Source of the DNA: Chloroflexota bacterium
Lineage (GTDB): Bacteria; Chloroflexota; Limnocylindria; Limnocylindrales; CSP1-4
Direction of reading: 5' to 3'
Assembly: GCA_013698385.1 (NCBI GenBank)
Contig: JACCVB010000187.1
Span: forward strand, 1-7,150
Length of the DNA stretch: 7,150 nt
Shown here: positions 1-5,006 of the stretch, in pieces
Position numbering within the stretch: the first letter of the stretch is position 1
Layout: the number at the start of each line of letters is the position of its first letter
Program-made: the position numbers and the translations under genes
Notes under the pieces: model-generated
Told to the model about the DNA's origin: nothing
What the model saw: the letters and a program-made list of their open reading frames with translations, nothing else
Database searches by the model: none

Positions 1-416
1 GCTCGCCGCGGTCGCGAACGGGGCCGCGGCCCGGCGGAGTCGCGAACGGGCGCGGCGGCTCGCGGTGCTGAGTCGCCAGCGGCGGCGTTCCTCCTGGCGA
101 ACCGGGCTCCCAGGGCAACGATCATGAAGGATGTGCATGAGGGCCACGCTATGGCCGAAACCAGCGTCGGATCGCCCGGTTTCGACCCCGCGACACGCGG
201 ATTCGACTCCGTGAGCGACGTTCCGCGGTCCTGGCGGCACGCTCTGCATGATGGAGCCAGTTCTAAGGCCGATCGGGCGGCTTCCATCAGCCATAACGTG
301 CCTGAGACGCACATCGTTCATGGTCGTGGGCCGGAGCTCGACGGTCGTGGTCGTGGGCGCGCGCTCGAGCTCGTTGGTCGTCGCCCTCGGGGCGCCGGCC
401 ACGCCGATCGGACTGC
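1..416. other. Region with no supportable gene, downstream of radC
   Basis: These 416 bases lie 3' of radC. A plus frame is open from base 1 to 489, and a minus frame is open from an ATG at 314 off the left edge (about 104 codons, containing GDPTLVSAIAWPSC and MIVALGARFARR). Neither has a Shine-Dalgarno at its start. The minus frame uses codons such as TTA, AGA and ATA and has fewer G/C third positions than the real genes nearby. A 12-base direct repeat sits near the left edge and GGTCGTGG occurs three times at 322-356. I see no tRNA, rRNA or clear terminator. The most likely reading is intergenic or decayed sequence; a short foreign or unusual gene running off the left edge is possible. Confidence 0.55.
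11..50. repeat. 12-bp direct repeat GTCGCGAACGGG
   Basis: GTCGCGAACGGG occurs exactly at 11-22 and 39-50. The 28-base offset is not a multiple of three, so the repeat would fall in different frames of any protein, which argues that this stretch is not coding. Beyond the 12 bases the units are only loosely similar. Confidence 0.5.
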
Positions 417-1166
417 TCAGGAACCCGCCGCGCGCAGGGCCGGCGCGACTCGGTCGAACGAGACGCCTCGATCCCGCAGCGAGACGTAGGCGTCGTGGCC
501 GATCACCAGGTGGTCCAGCAGGCCGATATCCAGGAGGCGCCCGGCGGCCAGTGCCTCGGCCGTCAGGTGAAGGTCATCGGGTGATGGCGTCGGGTCCCCG
601 GACGGATGGTTGTGGACCAGGATGATGGCCGCGGCATTGAGTCGAACGGCGTCGCGATACAACTCGCCGACGCGCACCAGTGATGAGCTCACGTTGCCCT
701 GGTACACCGTGGTGACCCGCAGGACGTGGTTCTTCGTGTCCAGGATCACGACCCGCAATTCCTCGCGTTCGAGCCGTCCCATCTGGAGGATCAGCCGGTC
801 GGCCACGTCGTGCGGTCCTCGGATGGACCAGCGGCCCGCCGGCCAGTCGGCCATGAGCCGCCGTCCGAGCTCGAACGCCGCCTGCAACTGGGCGCACTTG
901 GCGGCGCCGATACCCGGCAGTGCGGCAAGCTCCAGGTCGTCCGCCCGGGCCAGGCCGGTCAGCCCATCGTGGGAGGCCAGCGCGTCCGTCGCCAGGTCCA
1001 GGGCAGACCGGCCTCGGGTGCCGCTGCCCCACAACAGCGCGATGAGCTCGGCCGCGGTCAGTCCGCCGGGCCCGCGCTGGGCGAGCCGCTCACGGGGCCG
1101 CTCGGCGGCCGGCAGCTCCCGGATCGCATGGCCGGTGCGCGCTGGAGCGATGGGTGGATCGATCAC
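417..1166 (-). CDS. radC: RadC family protein (JAB/MPN domain), putative DNA repair
   Basis: The 249-aa protein matches RadC end to end. The N-terminal motif is AIRELPAAERPRERL. A helix-hairpin-helix lies at about 81-97 (LPGIGAAKCAQLQAA). The C-terminal JAB/MPN domain (about 113-240) has the metal-binding signature HNHPSGDPTPSPDD, with H185, H187, S195 and D198 visible, then LLDHLVIG and a Y-x-S-L ending. RadC proteins were first linked to DNA repair, but that role is disputed; the domain resembles zinc-dependent isopeptidases, and no activity is firmly established. I chose the GTG at 1166 because GGAGGG lies four to five bases before it and the length fits the family (about 220-250 aa); the longer GTG start at 1289 would add a non-conserved Arg/Gly-rich stretch. 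The usual PRE(V/I)F segment before the metal site reads RVGELYR here. A 173-bp gap separates it from the protease gene, so it may have its own promoter. Confidence 0.97.
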   Translation of the reverse strand: MIDPPIAPARTGHAIRELPAAERPRERLAQRGPGGLTAAELIALLWGSGTRGRSALDLATDALASHDGLTGLARADDLELAALPGIGAAKCAQLQAAFELGRRLMADWPAGRWSIRGPHDVADRLILQMGRLEREELRVVILDTKNHVLRVTTVYQGNVSSSLVRVGELYRDAVRLNAAAIILVHNHPSGDPTPSPDDLHLTAEALAAGRLLDIGLLDHLVIGHDAYVSLRDRGVSFDRVAPALRAAGS

Positions 1167-1170
1167 GTGG

Positions 1171-1176
1171 CCCTCC
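1171..1176 (-). promoter_or_regulatory. Ribosome binding site of radC (decides the GTG start)
   Basis: GGAGGG on the minus strand is followed by CCAC and then the GTG at 1166-1164. Spacing and strength are close to ideal. This fixes the start of radC in preference to the upstream GTG at 1289, which has no comparable site. Confidence 0.8.
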
Positions 1177-1339
1177 GGCTCTGCGGACGTTGGATGTCCC
1201 CGGTCCGGACGACGGGAGCCCGCCGATTCCCCCCGCCATCCGGACCTTGAGGACGACGCGAAGCCTATCGGGCGGCCCTCACCAGCCACTCACCTCGTAC
1301 TTGGCCCCGGCGCAGCCGGCGCACCCCGCCCGACCCCGC

Positions 1340-2380
1340 TTACCCGACCTGTCGAAGCGCCACTTCACCCAGGATCAGCAGGATCGCGTTGAACGTCGCA
1401 TGCAACCCGATCGGGACCCAGATCGAGCCGCTTCGAACGAACAGCCAGCCAAGTGCCAGGGCGACCGGGATTCGCGTGGCGAACCCGACGAGGGCCAGCG
1501 AACCCGCCTCGGACGCCGAAGCTCCGGAGATCGTCAGGACGTGGACGACCGCGAAGAACAGGGCACCACGGATCAGACCGCGCCGCACCCCGAGGGAACG
1601 GACCCAGGCTGTCGTTGCGAGCCCCCGGAACAGGATCTCCTCGCCGACCGGCGCGATCACGGCGCCCGCAACGAGCTGGATGAGGAAGCCTGCCGTCTCG
1701 CCGGTCGGCGGCAAGGGACTCTGCGGCATGACCGGGAGCAGGAGCCGCAGGAGCACGGCCAGTGGCAGGGTCGCTGCGATGACCGGCAGAGCCCACGCCG
1801 CCCCACGCCCGAGTTCACGGATGGCCGCCGCGTCTGGCCGGCGGAAGCCCATCTCCGCCCAGCTGAGCGCGCCCGCATCCACGACGAGCAGGCGCACGAG
1901 ACCGATGTAGAGGACGGCCTGGGCCGCCACCGACGCGAACCGGCCCACCGGACCGTCGACCGCGAGGCCGACCAGGCTGATCGGCACCGTGAGCGCCACG
2001 ATCGCCAGCAGCGAGATGGGGATCGAGGCCGCGAAGACGAGGACCGGCGACGGGCCACGATACGCGGCGCGGGCGCGGGCGCGACGCTCGATCCCCTGCG
2101 AGCCCGCGCCGGCCACCAGTCCGACCGACGTCAGGACGAGGCCCACCAGGGACAGCACGGTGGCCACTCCGCCGGGTCCCGACAGCACGCCGATGGCCAG
2201 GATGCCGAGACCCAGCACGGTGGCCAGCCAGCCGATCACGAACAGGGCGGGAGCAGCGCGCCCATCGATCGTGAACGTGCCCGCGCCAAGTCGAGCTGAA
2301 GGGGCATCCGCTGGGATCGATATGCTGGCCGGGACCGCGGGTCGCTCCGCCGGCTCGGCCTCGTCTTCGTGCGAAGTCAA
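1340..2380 (-). CDS. CPBP (Abi/CAAX-type) intramembrane metalloprotease
   Basis: The 346-aa membrane protein carries the three motifs of the CPBP/Abi family (relatives of the eukaryotic CAAX prenyl protease Rce1). Motif 1 is EEILFR with E247, E248 and R252. Motif 2 is FAVVH with F276 and H280. Motif 3 is HATFN with H327 and N331. All key residues are present, so an active enzyme is expected, with Glu and His activating water or metal inside the membrane. About eight hydrophobic segments are visible; the catalytic part is roughly residues 180-346, and the first 40 residues are polar and probably disordered. The start chosen is a TTG overlapping the upstream stop as TTGA; Shine-Dalgarno support is weak, and an in-frame GTG shortly before the first helix is an alternative. 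It ends with TAA. In other bacteria members serve in bacteriocin immunity, pheromone maturation or regulated proteolysis; the substrate here cannot be told. Confidence 0.93.
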   Translation of the reverse strand: MTSHEDEAEPAERPAVPASISIPADAPSARLGAGTFTIDGRAAPALFVIGWLATVLGLGILAIGVLSGPGGVATVLSLVGLVLTSVGLVAGAGSQGIERRARARAAYRGPSPVLVFAASIPISLLAIVALTVPISLVGLAVDGPVGRFASVAAQAVLYIGLVRLLVVDAGALSWAEMGFRRPDAAAIRELGRGAAWALPVIAATLPLAVLLRLLLPVMPQSPLPPTGETAGFLIQLVAGAVIAPVGEEILFRGLATTAWVRSLGVRRGLIRGALFFAVVHVLTISGASASEAGSLALVGFATRIPVALALGWLFVRSGSIWVPIGLHATFNAILLILGEVALRQVG

Positions 2381-3060
2381 CGTTCGGGCAGCGGATCCTG
2401 GGCGTTGGCCGGCCGCGAGCCCGACCGCCGCGCTTGTCCCGAGGAACGGACCGACGTCGTGACTCCGGCCGGCACGGGACTGCCGTCCACGATCGTCTCG
2501 GGACTCGAGACCCCGATCCGGCCCGTCGGCTCGAGGCCAGCGCCCAGCGGTTCCATGGCGGTCGCCGCAGCCACGGCATCACGGCGCTCGAAGTCCTTGC
2601 CACACCAGGCGCACAGGGACCAATCCAGGCCGACCAGACGGCTGCAGTTGGGGCAGACCCGGTTCAGCCGAGTCCGACACGACGGGCAGATGATCCATTC
2701 CTCGTTGACCCGTCGCTCGCAGGCGGGGCAATGCCGGATCGCCTCGACCTCAGCCAGGAGCGCCTCCTCGGCGAGATTGCGCTCCCAGACCTCGCCGATC
2801 TTCTCGTGCGGGCGGATGATCTTGTAGACCCACACGGCGAAGATGAAGAAGACCGGCGTGAACACGATGATCCCGGCGGCGACCAGGTACGGCAGGATGG
2901 CGTTGTCCGACCGTTGCTGTATATCGCGGAAGGCCCAGTAGGCCGACGCGATCCAGATGACGATCAGGTAGATCGCGATCATGCGCAGCCCGAGTTGGAC
3001 GATCGGGCTTCCGATGATGCCGCCGATCGTCTCCCCGATGCCGGCGAGGATCTGGTCCAT
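2377..3060 (-). CDS. Double zinc-ribbon protein with two N-terminal TM helices
   Basis: The 227-aa protein begins at an ATG (3060). It has an amphipathic Gly/Ile N-terminus, hydrophobic segments at about 25-44 and 58-79, and a charged helix (about 83-109). Two consecutive CxxC-x10-CxxC zinc ribbons follow: C111/C114/C125/C128 and C136/C139/C150/C153 (CPAC, CPSC, CPNC, CAWC). Residues after about 160 are a disordered Pro/Ser/Gly/Arg-rich tail. The two helices form a hairpin that should leave both ends on the same side, most simply the cytoplasm. The double ribbon resembles the DZR/DZANK type found in many uncharacterised bacterial proteins. The gene follows a 126-bp gap with a candidate promoter, and its TGA overlaps the TTG start of the protease gene, so the two are probably co-expressed. 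The role is unknown; an adaptor for a membrane partner is a guess from layout. Confidence 0.9.
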   Translation of the reverse strand: MDQILAGIGETIGGIIGSPIVQLGLRMIAIYLIVIWIASAYWAFRDIQQRSDNAILPYLVAAGIIVFTPVFFIFAVWVYKIIRPHEKIGEVWERNLAEEALLAEVEAIRHCPACERRVNEEWIICPSCRTRLNRVCPNCSRLVGLDWSLCAWCGKDFERRDAVAAATAMEPLGAGLEPTGRIGVSSPETIVDGSPVPAGVTTSVRSSGQARRSGSRPANAQDPLPER

Positions 3061-3067
3061 GGCCTGT

Positions 3068-3079
3068 GGAGGTGCCTCC
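3068..3079 (-). promoter_or_regulatory. Shine-Dalgarno-like GGAGG in a small inverted repeat before gene 4
   Basis: On the minus strand GGAGGCACCTCC precedes the ATG at 3060. The GGAGG is a strong Shine-Dalgarno match but sits about 14 bases from the start codon, which is farther than usual. Its complement CCTCC follows two bases later, so the ribosome site could be masked by a tight local hairpin or by pairing with another transcript. It is offered as a weak regulatory candidate and also as the only visible ribosome site for this gene. Confidence 0.3.
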
Positions 3080-3135
3080 GTATGGATCGAAGCAGCCGAG
3101 CCCAGCGTGCATCCCCCGTGGGCGACGACCGGCGC

Positions 3136-3144
3136 AGTGTAGCA
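3136..3144 (-). promoter_or_regulatory. Candidate extended -10 promoter for the zinc-ribbon/CPBP pair
   Basis: On the minus strand the sequence TGCTACACT reads as an extended -10 element (TGn followed by TACACT, against the consensus TATAAT). It lies in the only gap between genes 3 and 4, about 75 bases before the ATG at 3060. The -35 region is poor (GACAGG at 18-base spacing). The placement is right and an extended -10 can work without a strong -35, but in GC-rich DNA such matches can occur by chance. Confidence 0.35.
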
Positions 3145-3149
3145 GGGGC

Positions 3150-3160
3150 GTTCGGCGAAC
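3150..3160. promoter_or_regulatory. Palindrome GTTCGGCGAAC, possible operator
   Basis: The 11 bases form a perfect 5-bp inverted repeat around one central base (GTTCG, G, CGAAC on the plus strand). The site lies in the spacer/-35 area immediately upstream of the candidate -10 at 3136-3144, where a repressor or activator dimer could act. The half-sites are short and the orientation is opposite to the CGAAC-N4-GTTCG SOS box of Gram-positive LexA, so no regulator is named. Confidence 0.25.
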
Positions 3161-3186
3161 CTGTCTGATGGGCTAGGTCGTCGGGG

Positions 3187-3975
3187 TCAGACGGGTCGGT
3201 CCGGCGCCGCGTGACGGTCGGTCGCGATGGCGGCGATGCCCGCGAGCAGGAGCAGCGCGGCGCCGGCGAAGATGATGAGCGCCCCGGCCTGGGCACCCGG
3301 CAGGGCAAACAGATACGGCCACGTCAGCCCGATCGATAGCGACCCAAGGATCATCCCGGCGACACCGGAGCGGATCCAGTTCGGGAGCGGGTTGGCCAGG
3401 ATCCCAAGCGCCAGGACCACGAGCAAGGCGATCGCGACGAGCCAATGACCAGGCCCCGCGAGGCCCCAGCGGTCGAAGTAGCCAACGCCCCTGGCACCGA
3501 TGACGCTGCTCGCCCACGGCAACAGGAAGCCGGCCAGCGCCAGCGCGGATCCAGCGACGGCGAGCCAGGAGCTCGCCTCACGAACGTGCGCTGCGTGGGA
3601 TGGCCGCCGCGCCGCACGGATCTCGTCGGCAGCACGACCGCCATTTGGCAGGTCCGCTGGCGGATTGCCGGCGGTGCCCCAGGCTCGCGCCGGTGCCGCG
3701 GCTCCCCCGGGCACGGCGGGGACGGCCGGCGCGTCGGCCACAGCCGGCACAGCGGGCACCGCCGGCGCGACGGACATCGGCGGAACGTAGGATCCGGGGG
3801 CGAGGGGCGGCGCCACCATCAGTGTCGGTAGCGTCGGCGGCGCGACCCGGACGATCGGGTTCCGCCGGCTCCCACCCGCGACCGAGGCCAGGAGTTCCCC
3901 ACACGCAGGACAGGACAAGCGCCCGTACGGCACCGCGGCGGCACACGCCCCGCACACGATCGACTGCGCCGTCAT
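3187..3975 (-). CDS. Zinc-ribbon membrane protein with Pro/Ala linker and four TM helices
   Basis: The 262-aa protein starts at an ATG that overlaps the preceding stop (ATGA, 3972-3975), with a good Shine-Dalgarno just upstream. Residues 8-25 form a single zinc ribbon with two CxxC knuckles, C8/C11 and C22/C25 (CGAC and CPAC). Residues about 40-113 are a low-complexity linker rich in Pro, Ala and Val, including PAV/VPA repeats (APAVPAVPAV). The C-terminal half has four hydrophobic segments near 137-160, 177-194, 203-224 and 231-251. With no signal peptide, the ribbon is probably cytoplasmic and tethered to the membrane block by a flexible arm. Such ribbons in other proteins bind zinc and often act in protein contacts; no catalytic motif is visible. 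It is the third gene of the UPF0182 run and is probably translated by coupling. The specific function is unknown. Confidence 0.88.
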   Translation of the reverse strand: MTAQSIVCGACAAAVPYGRLSCPACGELLASVAGGSRRNPIVRVAPPTLPTLMVAPPLAPGSYVPPMSVAPAVPAVPAVADAPAVPAVPGGAAAPARAWGTAGNPPADLPNGGRAADEIRAARRPSHAAHVREASSWLAVAGSALALAGFLLPWASSVIGARGVGYFDRWGLAGPGHWLVAIALLVVLALGILANPLPNWIRSGVAGMILGSLSIGLTWPYLFALPGAQAGALIIFAGAALLLLAGIAAIATDRHAAPDRPV

Positions 3976-5006
3976 GGCTCTCCTCGTCGGGGATCGGCCT
4001 CGCCCGGCCGAAGGCTCGCAAGCGTGCCAGAGACTCGAGCTCGCGGCCAGTCACCCGGTCGGCCGTCCCAGGTTGCCCGAATGGTCCCGATGGTGCCCGC
4101 CACGAGCGTCGTCCAGACCGCCCCACGCCAAGCGGCCACGACCGAGATCAGCCCGAGTCCGGCCAGCCACAAGGCGACGAAGCCGAGGACCCCCAGGGCG
4201 TCGCTGAAGTTCGGCGTACCACCGGTCAGGGCGGCGCGTACGGCACTCCAGCCGGCCGCCCCGGCGAGTCCCGCCAGCAGGACGACGAGCCCGAGGACCG
4301 CAGACGGCAGGGCGAACGCAACCACGACAGCGCCCGGTCGACGAATGACCAGACGAACGGCGAACCGGATCGAATCGCGCACGTCGGACCCGACCAGGAC
4401 CGTCGCACGGACCGCGGCGGCGGCGACGCTCTGACTCAGCATCCAGGCGATCGCCACGGCCATGAGGGCCAGGGGGACGCCGCTGATGACCCGTTCCACG
4501 AGCGGCCCATCCAGGCTGGACGGGATGGTCAGCTCTCGATAGGTCGCGGCGATGAGGCTGGGCACCGCCCAGGCCAGCACCAGCACGAGCGGCAGCGTCG
4601 CGAGCGATCGGATGACCACGATCCGTCGCACGAGACGACCGGGCAGGCGGGGATCGAGGGTGGGATCCGGGATCGAGATCAGCCCTTCCTCCAGGCCGAC
4701 CAGACGGACGGTCTCAGCCTCCGCGGCGGCGGCCAGGGACCCGAGGCTTACGAGCCAGATCAGACCGAAGACGATGGCACCGACCACGATCTGGGCGATC
4801 GCCTGGATCGTGCCGCCCAGCGCGATCCGGGTCACGGCCGGACCCAGGACGTTGGCCAAGCCGACCGCGCTCGGCAGGACGACGATCGGGGCAACGACCA
4901 CGACCAAGCCGCCCCGGAGCAGGAAGGCGGTGAGTGCCAGCGGGCAGGTGACGGGGCGCGCCATGGTCGCCAGGAGCGAGGCGACCATGGTCGCCCCGAG
5001 GGTCAC
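3972..5006 (-). CDS. Unrecognised polytopic membrane protein (about 344 aa)
   Basis: I do not recognise the family. From a GTG start the protein is 344 aa, with about six or seven hydrophobic segments near residues 23-45, 67-93, 130-153, 173-199, 226-250 and 271-309 (the last long enough for two helices). Short polar loops contain the acidic stretch EAETVRLVGLEEG after helix 2 and the basic RLVIRRPG before helix 5. The tail is polar, Arg/Pro/Gly-rich and probably cytoplasmic. The GTG at 5006 overlaps the UPF0182 stop as GTGA, matching the coupled junctions elsewhere here, but has no clear Shine-Dalgarno. In-frame ATGs at 4988 (GGGG five bases upstream, giving 338 aa) and 4964 are alternative starts. 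The frame stays open far upstream to 6869, but that part runs through conserved UPF0182 sequence and gives Arg/Gly/His-rich nonsense. It ends overlapping the next gene as ATGA. A partner of the UPF0182 protein is plausible by context only. Confidence 0.85.
   Translation of the reverse strand: MTLGATMVASLLATMARPVTCPLALTAFLLRGGLVVVVAPIVVLPSAVGLANVLGPAVTRIALGGTIQAIAQIVVGAIVFGLIWLVSLGSLAAAAEAETVRLVGLEEGLISIPDPTLDPRLPGRLVRRIVVIRSLATLPLVLVLAWAVPSLIAATYRELTIPSSLDGPLVERVISGVPLALMAVAIAWMLSQSVAAAAVRATVLVGSDVRDSIRFAVRLVIRRPGAVVVAFALPSAVLGLVVLLAGLAGAAGWSAVRAALTGGTPNFSDALGVLGFVALWLAGLGLISVVAAWRGAVWTTLVAGTIGTIRATWDGRPGDWPRARVSGTLASLRPGEADPRRGEP
3980..3985 (-). promoter_or_regulatory. Ribosome binding site of the zinc-ribbon/4-TM gene
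   Basis: GAGGAG on the minus strand lies four bases before the ATG at 3975 (GAGG core spacing six). It is inside the end of the preceding gene, so translation can start both by coupling through the ATGA overlap and by direct ribosome binding. Confidence 0.7.
4961..4995. repeat. Direct repeat CCATGGTCGCC spanning two candidate starts
   Basis: The 11 bases CCATGGTCGCC occur at 4961-4971 and 4985-4995, exactly 24 bases apart. On the minus strand each copy carries an in-frame ATG (4964 and 4988) of the polytopic membrane protein, giving ATM twice, eight codons apart. This looks like a small duplication in the poorly constrained N-terminus and leaves three possible starts for the gene. Confidence 0.6.

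Noticed and set aside
180..216. tRNA T-arm look-alikes (GGTTTCGACCCC and GGATTCGACTCC)
   Set aside because: The closing G53-C61 pair is missing, no matching acceptor or anticodon arm is found at the right distance, and there is no CCA end. No tmRNA start motif is seen either.
382..394. Small hairpin CGCCC-TCG-GGGCG just after radC, considered as a terminator
   Set aside because: The stem is only five base pairs and no T-run follows on the minus strand; such hairpins are frequent by chance at this GC content.
124..489. Plus-strand open frame opposite the end of radC
   Set aside because: It overlaps the radC 3' end, lacks a ribosome site, has third positions less GC-rich than the real genes and turns into Arg-rich sequence towards its end.
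1167..1289. Longer radC start (GTG at 1289)
   Set aside because: The added 41 residues are Arg/Ser/Gly-rich and not part of RadC, and the GTG at 1166 has a near-ideal GGAGGG site.
1307..1319. Hairpin CCGGC-GCA-GCCGG between the CPBP gene and radC, considered as a terminator
   Set aside because: The stem is short, there is no T-run on the minus strand, and the flanking bases do not extend the pairing.
1154..2299. Plus-strand open frame of 381 codons
   Set aside because: It is antisense to the CPBP protease, whose three motifs are intact; the plus translation is Arg/Gln/Asp/Glu-rich without recognisable domains.
2750..3112. Minus-strand open frame from an ATG at 3112 overlapping the double zinc-ribbon gene
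   Set aside because: It is out of frame with the membrane helices and CxxC motifs of the zinc-ribbon gene and gives Arg/His/Pro-rich sequence.
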